From NCBI GenBank assembly GCA_964553325.1, contig CAZKKI010000015.1, forward strand, positions 49,139 through 113,138: DNA of 64,000 nucleotides, read 5' to 3'. Under the pieces are notes generated by a model. The model saw only the letters and a program-made list of their open reading frames with translations. It was not told where the DNA came from and did not search any database. The DNA is from BMS3ABIN04 sp964553325 (GTDB lineage Bacteria; Bacteroidota; Ignavibacteria; Ignavibacteriales; Melioribacteraceae). Shown here one piece after another: positions 54,077-63,041 of the stretch. The position numbers and the translations under genes were made by a program. Position 1 is the first letter of the stretch. Each line of letters opens with the position of its first letter.

Positions 54077-55489
54077 ATGAATAAAGACCTAAAAACCAAT
54101 ACCGAAGATTTTCGCGATCATATTGCAACTGTAACGGAAGAGGGTAAAAGAATTTGGGTTTATCCCAAAAAACCGAAAGGAAGATATCACAGAGCACGTG
54201 CAATTGTTGCCGCTATACTTTTAGCAATTTTGTTCCTCACTCCTTTTATTAAAGTGAACGGTCATCCTGTAATGTTGTTGGATATACTAAGCAGAAAATT
54301 TATTTTGTTTGGTATTGCACTCGGACCTCAAGATTTTCATTTGATTGTTATCTTTATAATAATGCTGGTTATTTTTGTATTTCTTTTCACCGTAGTTTGG
54401 GGTCGGTTATGGTGCGGTTGGGCATGTCCGCAAACGATATTTATGGAAATGCTTTTCAGAAAAGTTGAATATTTGATAGAAGGGGACGCACACGAACAAC
54501 GGGCGTTAAACAGAGCTCCATGGACACCCAAAAAGATTTTTAAAAAAGTTTCCAAACATGTTATCTTTGGAATTATGGCTTTTCTTATTGCCAATGCGCT
54601 CCTTGCTTGGGTTATAGGAATTGATGCTTTGAAAGAACTGGCTAGCAGGCCCATTGCTGAAGTACCCGGTAAATTTACAGCCATGATAATTTTCACCGGC
54701 GTAATTTATTTCTTTTATGCTTATTTCCGGGAACAAGTTTGTACGCTTATTTGTCCTTACGGACGTCTACAAGGAGTAATGTTAGATCAAAATTCGATTG
54801 TTATTGCATACGACTACAAACGCGGGGAACCGAGAGAAAAACTCGGTAAAAATAGAAATGATAATGCAGGAGATTGTATAGATTGCCGTCAATGTGTCGA
54901 TGTTTGTCCGACCGGAATTGATATAAGAAACGGCACACAGCTCGAGTGCGTGAATTGTACCGCATGCATAGATGCTTGCGACTTGGTTATGGATAAGGTT
55001 AAAAAACCGCGCGGACTTATTCGCTTTGCATCGAAAGAAGAAATTGAAACGGGTAAAAGGAAAATATTCACTCCTAAAGCTATCGGTTATTCCGTTGTTC
55101 TTACTTTGCTTATGAGTTTATTCATTTTCTTACTTGCTACAAGATCTGATTTCGAATTGTCAATCGTTAGAACCGCCGGTTTACTTGCACAAAATCAACC
55201 GGGCAATAAAATAAGTAATTTATACGACGTTAAGATAATCAACAAAACATTCAACGAAATGCCGGCTCAACTTAAATTGCTGGATATACCGGGTGAAATC
55301 AGAATTGTAAACGGCGATTTACTGGTTAAACCCAGCGATATTGCGGAAGCCAAAGTTCTAGTAATATTACCAAAAGAAGCGGTAAAAACTATTTCGATGC
55401 CGATTAAAATTGAGGTTTCGGCTAACGGGAAAGTGCTTGATGTAATGAAAACAAATTTCTTGGGTAAAGTAGCCGGGAACAGAAGATGA
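54077..55489 (+). CDS. ccoG: CcoG/FixG, Cu reductase for cbb3 oxidase assembly
   Basis: A 470-residue membrane iron-sulfur protein. It has helices near residues 40-60, 90-112, 160-182, 200-220 and 335-357, the polyferredoxin motif WGRLWCGWACPQT, a second VCTLICPYGRLQG, then two 4Fe-4S clusters CIDCRQCVDVCPTG and CVNCTACIDACD. A C-terminal Ig-like (FixG) domain faces the periplasm. CcoG reduces Cu(II) to Cu(I) for cbb3 oxidase assembly. Its stop overlaps ccoH by ATGA. The rest of the cco genes lie 50 kb away at the left edge. Confidence 0.93.
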   Translation: MNKDLKTNTEDFRDHIATVTEEGKRIWVYPKKPKGRYHRARAIVAAILLAILFLTPFIKVNGHPVMLLDILSRKFILFGIALGPQDFHLIVIFIIMLVIFVFLFTVVWGRLWCGWACPQTIFMEMLFRKVEYLIEGDAHEQRALNRAPWTPKKIFKKVSKHVIFGIMAFLIANALLAWVIGIDALKELASRPIAEVPGKFTAMIIFTGVIYFFYAYFREQVCTLICPYGRLQGVMLDQNSIVIAYDYKRGEPREKLGKNRNDNAGDCIDCRQCVDVCPTGIDIRNGTQLECVNCTACIDACDLVMDKVKKPRGLIRFASKEEIETGKRKIFTPKAIGYSVVLTLLMSLFIFLLATRSDFELSIVRTAGLLAQNQPGNKISNLYDVKIINKTFNEMPAQLKLLDIPGEIRIVNGDLLVKPSDIAEAKVLVILPKEAVKTISMPIKIEVSANGKVLDVMKTNFLGKVAGNRR

Positions 55490-55929
55490 AAATTTCTTGG
55501 GGAGTTGGAATAGCTATAACGATTATCATTTTTACTCTGATTTCGGTTTCTTTTATCGTCTTCTCATTTTCACAAGATGTAAACCTGGTAACGGACGATT
55601 ATTATGCAAGGGAATTGGCATATCAAGATCAGATTGATAAAGAAAAACGAACCCGGGAATTACCTGAACAATTAAAAATTTCGGTAGATAAAAACAATAT
55701 TTTTCTACAGTTCCCCAATATATTTTCAGGAAAAAACATCGAAGGAACAGTTCACCTTTACCGTCCGGCAAGCAGACATAAAGACGCCTTATTTTCCATT
55801 GCCGTAAACGACAGCAACTTATTTGTGATTCCCACCGACACATTGATTGAAGGAATGTGGCGTGTTAAAGTTGATTGGATGGTTGACAGTACGAGTTACT
55901 ATAACGAAAAAATTATAATGGTCAGATAA
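55486..55929 (+). CDS. ccoH: CcoH/FixH-family protein
   Basis: A 147-residue single-span protein: one membrane helix at about residues 5-28, followed by the family-typical DVNLVTDDYYARELAYQDQIDK and a small beta domain. CcoH is an assembly factor that joins CcoN and CcoP of the cbb3 oxidase. It is translationally coupled to ccoG and followed after one base by a SafE-like gene, the usual Bacteroidota arrangement. Confidence 0.88.
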   Translation: MKISWGVGIAITIIIFTLISVSFIVFSFSQDVNLVTDDYYARELAYQDQIDKEKRTRELPEQLKISVDKNNIFLQFPNIFSGKNIEGTVHLYRPASRHKDALFSIAVNDSNLFVIPTDTLIEGMWRVKVDWMVDSTSYYNEKIIMVR

Positions 55930-55930
55930 A

Positions 55931-56653
55931 ATGGAAGTATGGACCGGTTTCGTAATCGGTTTCTTCGGAAGTTTTCATTGCGTGGGGATGTGTGGACCAA
56001 TTGCTTTGGCCCTACCGATAGGTAAAGGTTCTAATTTTCAGCTCGTTTTAAGTCGCCTACTATATAACCTCGGGAGGGTTTTTACTTATTCGCTTTTCGG
56101 GGCTCTGTTCGGTTTTTTCGGTAAAGGTTTAACTTTTGTCGGATTTCAAAGATACGCATCCATAATACTCGGTGCATCCATTCTCGTTTATTATCTCATG
56201 CCCAACAAATATAAAGGTCGCTTAGCTTACACTAAACCTTATCAAATGCTAAGCGGTTTTGTAAGAAAAGCTTTTATAAAATTAACAAAATCCGGCTCGC
56301 CTTCCACATTGTTTTTATTCGGTATTATAAACGGATTTCTTCCGTGCGGGTTTGTTTACGTTGCGCTTGCAGGTGCAATAACAACCGGAAATTTTTTAAC
56401 CGGCGCCGCGTTTATGGCTTTGTTCGGTTTGGGAACCACACCAATAATGTTTATAACATCTATTGCGGGAAAATTTCTTAGCGTAAACTTAAAGAGAAGA
56501 ATGAACAAATTGATTCCGGTATTTGCGGTAATTCTTGCTATTCTGTTTATACTCAGAGGGCTAAACTTGAATATTCATTATATCAGTCCGAAAATAACTA
56601 ACGATGCTCTTGTTCAACCGCAGTATTGCGATCCTCAACTTTCTAACGATTAA
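55931..56653 (+). CDS. SafE/TauE-type (UreH-like) membrane protein linked to cbb3 assembly
   Basis: A 240-residue six-helix protein of the sulfite exporter TauE/SafE - UreH-like family. It shows the duplicated half motifs GFFGSFHCVGMCGPIALALP near the N-terminus and GIINGFLPCGFVYVALAGA in the middle; the paired HCVGMCGP and PCG cysteines resemble DsbD-like or metal transporters. Genes of this family commonly follow ccoGH and are thought to act in copper or thiol supply, without proof. It ends the nos-cco transcript; a regulator follows after 86 bases. Confidence 0.85.
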   Translation: MEVWTGFVIGFFGSFHCVGMCGPIALALPIGKGSNFQLVLSRLLYNLGRVFTYSLFGALFGFFGKGLTFVGFQRYASIILGASILVYYLMPNKYKGRLAYTKPYQMLSGFVRKAFIKLTKSGSPSTLFLFGIINGFLPCGFVYVALAGAITTGNFLTGAAFMALFGLGTTPIMFITSIAGKFLSVNLKRRMNKLIPVFAVILAILFILRGLNLNIHYISPKITNDALVQPQYCDPQLSND

Positions 56654-56739
56654 CGGTTAAATTTTTCGCTTATTTTGGAAATTTATAATTAATTTAAATC
56701 ACAAGAAACTAATCTTTTCAAAAAAATAAAATCAACAAC

Positions 56740-58089
56740 GTGAAGAAATTAAAAATATTAATCATCGGTGCGGGTAAAGGCGGAACTTCAATACTAAAAT
56801 TATTTCATTCCGTAGAAGATGTAAGAATCATAGGTGTTATTGATATTGACAGAAAAGCCCAAGGAATAAAATTGGCAAAAGAGCTCAAAATTCCTACCGG
56901 TACCACATGGAAGAAGCTTTCCCGGAATCCCGGTTTGGATATTATTATCAACGTAACGGGCGACAGAAAAGTTCAAACGGAGTTGGAAAAGATAAAATCT
57001 AAAAACGCAGAAATTATTAATGGAAACAGTGCGCAATTAATCTGGAAGCTTATTCACGAATACCAAATAATGGGAAAGTATAAAGAAAGATATTTCACTA
57101 CAAAACGAGAATTGGAGAAATTTACCGAAGACGCAAATTTTATTGTCGGGCGTTCCCCTCAAATGCAAGAAATAAAAGAATTAATCGCAAAAGTAGCCCC
57201 TACGCCAACAACAGTATTGTTGCGCGGAGAAACGGGAACAGGCAAGGAAATGATCGCCCGCGCTCTTTATAAATCGAGCCATCTTAGCGACAAACCTTTG
57301 GTAACGTTAAATTGCACGGCATTAACACCGTCGCTTATGGAAAGCGAACTATTCGGTTATAAAAAAGGAGCGTTTACTGGTGCCGATAACGACAGAACTG
57401 GATTGCTCGAAGAAGCCGACGGGGGCACAATATTTTTAGATGAGATTGGAGATATGGATCTCGAACTACAAGCCAAATTGTTGCGTTTTCTCCAAACAGG
57501 TGAAATCAGGCCTGTCGGTTCGTCAAAAATTAAATATGTAAAAGTACGTATTATTGCAGCTACCAACCGGGATATCGAATCCGCAATTCATAACGGAAAA
57601 TTCCGCAAAGATTTATTTTACAGATTTAATACGTTTACAATTAATTTACCACCGTTACGTGAAAGAAAAGACGATATACCATTTTTAGCCGAACACTTTT
57701 TGAAAATCGCCGAAGTTAAACTCAACAAGCATGTAAAGAACATTTCCGATTCCGCCATTCAAATTCTTTTACAATACGAATGGCCGGGAAATATACGGGA
57801 GTTAAAAAACGTTATAGAAAGAGCGGTAATACTCTGTAACGGTAACACTATTATGCCAAGACATTTATCGCTAAATTTAAAATCGAAACGCTCCGGATCT
57901 ACCAAAACCACCGCGATAATTTCTAACAAATTTAAACCCGCAAAAGAAATTAACAAAAGTATGTTAATTGAATTTATAAAAAAAGCCGGAGGCAATATAA
58001 GCGAAGCTTCAAGGCTTTCGGGAATTCCCCGCCGGACATTCTACAGATGGATGAAAAAATGCGGAATTAAAAAAGAAAGCATTTCTTAA
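56740..58089 (+). CDS. Sigma-54-dependent activator with N-terminal Rossmann domain
   Basis: A 449-residue enhancer-binding protein. Residues 1 to about 110 form a Rossmann-like NAD(P)-binding domain with GAGKGGTS at residues 11-18, an acidic residue after beta-2 in GVIDIDRKAQG that favours NAD, and IIINVTGDRK. A short helical linker leads to the AAA+ domain (about 135-370) with Walker A GETGTGKE, the sigma-54 contact loop GAFTGA near residue 210 and GGTIFLDEIGD. A Fis-type helix-turn-helix ends the chain (NISEASRLSGIPRRTFYRWM). The start is GTG at 56740. There is no receiver domain, so the signal is probably a small molecule, plausibly NAD(H). It precedes the Calvin-cycle operon with its own candidate sites. 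Confidence 0.88.
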   Translation: MKKLKILIIGAGKGGTSILKLFHSVEDVRIIGVIDIDRKAQGIKLAKELKIPTGTTWKKLSRNPGLDIIINVTGDRKVQTELEKIKSKNAEIINGNSAQLIWKLIHEYQIMGKYKERYFTTKRELEKFTEDANFIVGRSPQMQEIKELIAKVAPTPTTVLLRGETGTGKEMIARALYKSSHLSDKPLVTLNCTALTPSLMESELFGYKKGAFTGADNDRTGLLEEADGGTIFLDEIGDMDLELQAKLLRFLQTGEIRPVGSSKIKYVKVRIIAATNRDIESAIHNGKFRKDLFYRFNTFTINLPPLRERKDDIPFLAEHFLKIAEVKLNKHVKNISDSAIQILLQYEWPGNIRELKNVIERAVILCNGNTIMPRHLSLNLKSKRSGSTKTTAIISNKFKPAKEINKSMLIEFIKKAGGNISEASRLSGIPRRTFYRWMKKCGIKKESIS

Positions 58090-58117
58090 TAGTCGCAGGT
58101 CATTTATCAATACAATA

Positions 58118-58175
58118 GTGTGCCAATCGTGTGCCACTGAAGATTGGCACGTGTCATTACATTGACAATGGCACA
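58118..58175. promoter_or_regulatory. Cluster of GTGCCA/TGGCAC half-sites, candidate upstream activating sequence
   Basis: Two direct copies of GTGTGCCA (58118-58125 and 58129-58136, 11 bases apart) are followed by inverted copies TTGGCAC (58144-58150) and TGGCACA (58169-58175). GTGCCAATC at 58120-58128 and GATTGGCAC at 58142-58150 are perfect 9-base inverted arms. The cluster lies about 90-145 bases before the candidate sigma-54 promoter, the usual enhancer distance. The lack of a T-run argues against a terminator. Confidence 0.55.
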
Positions 58176-58260
58176 GCCTTTCCATAAGCCACGAAGTCCA
58201 TGTTCTTGTAATCCGTTAATTTATAATCGGTTATAGCATCCGTACTACAACATAATATTT

Positions 58261-58277
58261 TTGGTATGCCTTTTGCT
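58261..58277 (+). promoter_or_regulatory. Candidate sigma-54 promoter of the tkt-cbbM operon
   Basis: TTGGTAT at 58261-58267 and TTGCT at 58273-58277 place GG (58263-58264) and GC (58275-58276) exactly 10 bases apart, the fixed spacing of -24/-12 promoters. The -12 box is perfect; the -24 box differs at two less-conserved bases. Transcription would start near 58288, about 23 bases before the tkt ATG. Confidence 0.5.
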
Positions 58278-58310
58278 TTTATACCGTAAACTAATTTTGC
58301 GAGCGATAAA

Positions 58311-60317
58311 ATGCATAAAGAAACAATTTCGACCAAAGTACAATCCCAACTCGATAAAAAAGCGGTTTCGGTTATAAGAAGTTTGATTTTAGACGGAACC
58401 CGCAAGGCAAATTCGGGGCACCCGGGTGGTGCAATGTCTTCCACGGATTTTGCTTACGTACTATTCAAAAACTTTTTGAAATACAGTCCAGACAACCCCA
58501 ATTGGTTTAATCGCGACAGATTTATACTATCGGCGGGGCATGAATCCATGCTTCTTTATTCCCTTTTAACATTAATTGGGTATTTGTCCGTTGACGATTT
58601 AAAAAAATTCAGGCAATATAAAAGTCTTACCCCCGGACATCCGGAAAATACGTTAACACCCGGCGTTGAAGCCACATCGGGCCCTCTTGGCCAAGGAATA
58701 TCGATGGGCGTTGGTATGGCAATTGCCGAAATTATTTTACGGAATATGCTTGGCGCAAATATAGTTAATCATTTTACGTATGTACTCGTAGGAGACGGTG
58801 ACTTGCAAGAGCCAGTTTCGCTTGGTTCCTCCGCTATTGCAGGGCATTTGGGTTTGGGCAAATTAATCGTCTTTTACGATAAAAACGACATTCAGATTTC
58901 GGGAGCAACCGGAAGAGCCGACAGTTCCGATATTGCCGGGATATTTAAAAGTATGGGATGGCATGTAATCAAAATTGACGGACATAACCACAAAGAAATA
59001 AGCGATGGAATTCGTTCGGCCCGAAACGAAATTGAGAAACCATCTTTAATAATCGGTAAAACTACTATGGGCAAAGGGTTGGCAACAAAGGAAGGAGAAG
59101 CTTCAACACACGGAGCTCCTTTGCCTCCCGAAGAAATTGCCGCTACTAAAGAAAAACTCGGACTTTCACCGGATGAAAATTTCTATCTGCCTAATGATGT
59201 ATTACAACACTTCAGAACAAGATTTCCCGTACTGAAAATAAAAGAGGAACAATGGAATGACACGGTTAATTTTAAACTAAAAACCGATGAGGATTTCAAA
59301 AATTTATGGGATTTAATTATCTATAATAAAATACCTGCAAATTTGAAATTCCCCGAATTTTCTATTGAAGAAAATATTGCCACACGTGCCGCATTCGGCA
59401 AAACTTTGGAGGTATTAGCAGATCAAATCCCAAATATCGTTGGCGGTTCTGCCGATTTGGAACCTTCAAATTCGACAAAGGGTTTTGCTAAAAAAGCAGG
59501 CGATTTTAACAAAAGTAATTATTTCGGAAGAAATTTTGCCTTTGGTGTAAGAGAATTTCCGATGGGCGCAATATTAAACGGCATGGCGCTTCACGGTGGT
59601 TTGAAACCGTTCGGCGCTACATTTCTGGTATTTTCCGATTACGAGCGACCTGCTCTCAGACTTTCGGCAATGCAAAAATTACCAGTGTTACATGTATTCA
59701 CTCACGATTCGTTTTACGTTGGCGAAGACGGACCCACTCACCAACCCGTTGAACATTTAGCTTCGCTTCGCGCTATACCCGAATTATTGGTTATCCGGCC
59801 GGCAGATGCAACCGAAACTGTTGAAGCAATGAAAATCGCGCTCGAACAAAAAGACAGGCCAATTGCTTTAGTTCTTACCAGACAATCATTACCGGTTATC
59901 GATAGAAATACTTATTCGAGTGCGGATAATCTGAAATACGGCGCTTACATTTTGAAAGACAGCATTAATACCCCGGATGTTATTATAATTGCCACCGGTT
60001 CGGAAGTTCATTTAGCGTTGGAAACCGCCGAAAAATTAAACAATCATTCGGTGCGCGTAGTAAGCATGCCTTCGGTAGAGTTATTTGAAAAACAAGATGA
60101 AGAATACAAAAATAAAATACTTCCGCCCGCCGTAACAAACCGTGTAATTATAGAAGCCGGTTCAACCTTCGGATGGTACAAATATGCGGGGGATAACGGG
60201 ATTGTTTACGGAATAGACCATTACGGAGATTCGGCACCGGCAAGCGCTCTTAAAAAAGCATACGGATTCACCGCCGATAATCTTGCTGACATTATTAATT
60301 CTAATTTTTTTAATTGA
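58311..60317 (+). CDS. tkt: Transketolase
   Basis: A 668-residue thiamine-diphosphate enzyme of usual length, transferring C2 ketol units in the Calvin cycle and pentose phosphate pathway. The ThDP/metal motif GDGDLQEPVSLGSSAIAGHLGLG is near residue 162. The N-terminal GHPGGAMSSTDFAYVL, the middle GGSADLEPSN and the C-terminal domain with HDSFYVGEDGPTHQPVEHLASLRAIP fit the family. It heads an operon with fba, rpe, glpX and cbbM, so it is probably the Calvin-cycle copy. The leader has only a weak GAG before the ATG. Confidence 0.96.
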   Translation: MHKETISTKVQSQLDKKAVSVIRSLILDGTRKANSGHPGGAMSSTDFAYVLFKNFLKYSPDNPNWFNRDRFILSAGHESMLLYSLLTLIGYLSVDDLKKFRQYKSLTPGHPENTLTPGVEATSGPLGQGISMGVGMAIAEIILRNMLGANIVNHFTYVLVGDGDLQEPVSLGSSAIAGHLGLGKLIVFYDKNDIQISGATGRADSSDIAGIFKSMGWHVIKIDGHNHKEISDGIRSARNEIEKPSLIIGKTTMGKGLATKEGEASTHGAPLPPEEIAATKEKLGLSPDENFYLPNDVLQHFRTRFPVLKIKEEQWNDTVNFKLKTDEDFKNLWDLIIYNKIPANLKFPEFSIEENIATRAAFGKTLEVLADQIPNIVGGSADLEPSNSTKGFAKKAGDFNKSNYFGRNFAFGVREFPMGAILNGMALHGGLKPFGATFLVFSDYERPALRLSAMQKLPVLHVFTHDSFYVGEDGPTHQPVEHLASLRAIPELLVIRPADATETVEAMKIALEQKDRPIALVLTRQSLPVIDRNTYSSADNLKYGAYILKDSINTPDVIIIATGSEVHLALETAEKLNNHSVRVVSMPSVELFEKQDEEYKNKILPPAVTNRVIIEAGSTFGWYKYAGDNGIVYGIDHYGDSAPASALKKAYGFTADNLADIINSNFFN

Positions 60318-60365
60318 ATAGAATTCCGTTTACCATATAAAATTAACCAAAAAATTGGAGGTAGA

Positions 60366-61295
60366 ATGCCGTTAACAACACCGAAGGAAATGTTTGAACA
60401 TGCATATAAAGGTCAATATGCCGTCGGAGCTTTTAACGTAAACAACATGGAAATTGTTCAGGGAATAATGGAAGCCGCCGAAGAAGAAAATTCACCGGTA
60501 ATCTTACAAGTTTCCGCAGGTGCGCGAAGGTATGCCGGACATAATTATATCGTCAAAATGGTGGAAGCCGCAACCGAAAATAGTCCGGTCCCCGTTGTAT
60601 TGCATTTGGATCACGGTGCTAATTTCGAAATTTGCAAAGAAGTAATCGACGGTGGTTTTACTTCCGTAATGATCGACGGTTCACATTTTCCCTTCGAAGA
60701 AAATATTCGTCTAACAAAAAAAGTAGTTGATTATGCAAAAGAAAGAAACGTGTGGGTTGAAGCCGAATTAGGACAACTTGCCGGTATTGAAGATGACGTT
60801 GTTGCGGAAAAAAATGTTTTTACGGATCCTGACCAAGCGGTGGAATTTGTAGAACGAACAGGTTGCAACTCACTTGCAGTAGCTATAGGAACAAGTCACG
60901 GCGCTTACAAATTCAAAGAGGAACCCAAACTCGATTTCGAACGGTTGAAAAAAATTACCGAGTTATTACCGGATTATCCCTTGGTTTTGCACGGAGCTTC
61001 TTCCGTCCCGGAAGAGTTTGTTAATATGGCTAACTCGTATGGCGGGAAAATTGCAGGTGCAAAAGGCGTACCGGAACACATGCTGAAAGAAGCGGCTAAA
61101 CTGGGTGTTTGTAAAATTAATATCGATACGGACATTAGATTGGCTATCACGGCAACGCTCCGCAAAACTTTGTATGATTTACCTTCGGAATTTGATCCCA
61201 GAAAATTCTTGGGACCTGCTCGCCAAGCGGTGAAAAATATGGTTCAACATAAAATGCGGTTTGTTCTCGGAAGTACGAATAAAGCTAACGTGTAA
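60366..61295 (+). CDS. fba: Class II fructose-bisphosphate aldolase
   Basis: A 309-residue zinc-dependent aldolase that condenses triose phosphates to fructose 1,6-bisphosphate, and in Calvin-cycle organisms often also forms sedoheptulose 1,7-bisphosphate. Zinc ligands lie in LHLDHG (near residue 80), EAELG, GTSHG and VLHGAS. GAFNVNN at the start and NIDTDIRLA near the end complete the family pattern. GGAGG six bases before the ATG supports the start. It follows tkt by 48 bases. Confidence 0.95.
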   Translation: MPLTTPKEMFEHAYKGQYAVGAFNVNNMEIVQGIMEAAEEENSPVILQVSAGARRYAGHNYIVKMVEAATENSPVPVVLHLDHGANFEICKEVIDGGFTSVMIDGSHFPFEENIRLTKKVVDYAKERNVWVEAELGQLAGIEDDVVAEKNVFTDPDQAVEFVERTGCNSLAVAIGTSHGAYKFKEEPKLDFERLKKITELLPDYPLVLHGASSVPEEFVNMANSYGGKIAGAKGVPEHMLKEAAKLGVCKINIDTDIRLAITATLRKTLYDLPSEFDPRKFLGPARQAVKNMVQHKMRFVLGSTNKANV

Positions 61296-61336
61296 AAATT
61301 CAATATGAAATATTCTTTAACTTTTAATTTTTTAAT

Positions 61337-61999
61337 ATGATTAAAATCGCTCCGTCAATACTTGCAGCCGATTTGTTAAAACTGGAAGAACAAATTAAAC
61401 TCGTTGCCGAAAACGGTGCGGATTATATACACATTGATGTAATGGACGGACATTTTGTGCCCAATTTAACTTTCGGAACAAATATGGTTAAAGCAGTAAA
61501 GCGGATTACGGAAATTCCGTTGGATGTTCACCTTATGATATCGAACCCCGATTCATACATCGAAGACTATGCAAAAGCTGGAGCAGACATTTTAACAGTT
61601 CATCAGGAAGCATGCACGCACTTGCACAGAACAATACAAATAATTCACCAAAACGGTATGAAAGCCGGCGTTGCGCTTAATCCGGCAACAACCGTGGATA
61701 CTCTTGCTAACGTTATTTCCGAATTGGAGCTTATTTTAATCATGACGGTAAACCCGGGGTTTGGCGGACAAAAATTCATTAAAGAAGGATTAAACAAAAT
61801 TAAAAAAGCACGGGAAATAATTGACGAAACAAAACCGGAAATATTATTGGAAGTAGATGGCGGTGTAAATCCTCAAACGGCAAAAGACATTGCTAAAAAC
61901 GGAGCAAATCTTTTGGTAGCCGGTAGCGCGGTTTTTAAAAAACCGGATATTTTGAAAGCTATGAACGAAATCAAAAAAGTTGCCAATAATGCTTATTAA
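61337..61999 (+). CDS. rpe: Ribulose-phosphate 3-epimerase
   Basis: A 220-residue TIM-barrel enzyme interconverting xylulose 5-phosphate and ribulose 5-phosphate. The start MIKIAPSILAADL, the metal-binding IHIDVMDGHFVPN, DVHLMI, LIMTVNPGFGGQ and EVDGGVN are all canonical. Its leader is AT-only with no Shine-Dalgarno. In this operon it regenerates ribulose 5-phosphate for RuBisCO together with the transketolase. Confidence 0.96.
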   Translation: MIKIAPSILAADLLKLEEQIKLVAENGADYIHIDVMDGHFVPNLTFGTNMVKAVKRITEIPLDVHLMISNPDSYIEDYAKAGADILTVHQEACTHLHRTIQIIHQNGMKAGVALNPATTVDTLANVISELELILIMTVNPGFGGQKFIKEGLNKIKKAREIIDETKPEILLEVDGGVNPQTAKDIAKNGANLLVAGSAVFKKPDILKAMNEIKKVANNAY

Positions 62000-62015
62000 T
62001 CAAACAAGAGGTAAA

Positions 62016-63005
62016 ATGAGTAAAGAAGCTCCACAAAGAAATTTAGGATTGGATTTAGTAAGAGTTACCGAATCCGCAGCGCTAGCCGCTTCTCGATGGC
62101 TTGGGAGGGGCAACAAAGAAGCGGGCGACGGTGCCGCAGTTGAAGCAATGCGTTTCAGCTTCGGTTATATCGATATAGACGGAAAAGTCGTAATCGGTGA
62201 GGGAGAGAAAGACGAAGCTCCAATGCTGTACAACGGCGAGGAAGTTGGTACGAAAAAGGGACCGGCTATGGATGTTGCGGTCGATCCCGTTGAAGGAACC
62301 CGGTTACTCGCATTCGGAAGACCTAATGCAATATCCGTTATTTCAATTGCACCAAGAGGAGCAATGTTTAATCCCGGTCCTTCTTTTTATATGAAAAAAC
62401 TCGTTGTTCCTCCGGAAGCAAAAAATGTTGTGGATATAAACGCGCCCGTCGGAGATAATTTAAAAAATACCGCAAAGGCTCTTGGAAAAGATGTTGACGA
62501 TTTGGTTGTGTTTTGCCTGGAAAAAGAACGGCATAAAAATTTAATTGCAGAAATCAGGAAAACCGGAGCCCGCGTTCAACTTAATACCGATGGAGACGTT
62601 GTTGGGGCTTTAATGGCTGTTACACCCGATTCGAATGTTGATATTATGCTGGGAACCGGAGGAACACCCGAGGGGATTTTAGCGGCTACGGCAATTAAAA
62701 TTATTGGTGGGGAAATTTTAACCAAATTCGACCCCCAATCGGAAAAAGAAAAAAAAGCACTGATAAATGCAGGATATTCGCTCGATACAATATTAAACGT
62801 GAACGATTTGGTAAAAAGCGACGACATATTTTTTGCCGCAACCGGAATTTCGGGAGGTTCCTTCTTGCAAGAGGTCAGATTAACCGGCAAAGGTGCAATT
62901 ACACACTCAATTGTCATGCGGGGGAAAACCGGTACCATACGATACATCGAATCTCATCATTCGTTCGAAAAATTAATGAAAATTAGTGCAATACAATACG
63001 ATTAA
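62016..63005 (+). CDS. glpX: Class II fructose-1,6-bisphosphatase (GlpX), possibly also sedoheptulose-bisphosphatase
   Basis: A 329-residue GlpX-type phosphatase unrelated in fold detail to the class I Fbp at 16834. Motifs are GRGNKEAGDGAAVEAMR, GEGEKDEAPMLYNGE, the metal site AVDPVEGTRL and GTGGTPEGILAATAIK. The ATG at 62016 has AGAGG upstream; the longer frame from 61980 overlaps rpe and is rejected. In cyanobacteria this class is a dual FBPase/SBPase, and placement between rpe and RuBisCO suggests the same job here. Confidence 0.94.
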   Translation: MSKEAPQRNLGLDLVRVTESAALAASRWLGRGNKEAGDGAAVEAMRFSFGYIDIDGKVVIGEGEKDEAPMLYNGEEVGTKKGPAMDVAVDPVEGTRLLAFGRPNAISVISIAPRGAMFNPGPSFYMKKLVVPPEAKNVVDINAPVGDNLKNTAKALGKDVDDLVVFCLEKERHKNLIAEIRKTGARVQLNTDGDVVGALMAVTPDSNVDIMLGTGGTPEGILAATAIKIIGGEILTKFDPQSEKEKKALINAGYSLDTILNVNDLVKSDDIFFAATGISGGSFLQEVRLTGKGAITHSIVMRGKTGTIRYIESHHSFEKLMKISAIQYD

Positions 63006-63041
63006 CAAATAAATTTTTTAACAAAAGAAAGGAAAAACAAT

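Noticed and set aside
58118..58175. The inverted repeat as a terminator of the sigma-54 activator gene
   Set aside because: No T-run follows, the spacer between arms contains another direct half-site copy, and further half-sites continue downstream, which fits protein binding better.
58157..58444. Minus-strand frame across the tkt promoter and start
   Set aside because: It overlaps tkt and the regulatory region, and its translation shows no protein-like pattern.
61980..62015. Extended N-terminus of GlpX
   Set aside because: The extra 12 residues overlap rpe, lack a Shine-Dalgarno and are absent from the family; the ATG at 62016 has AGAGG.
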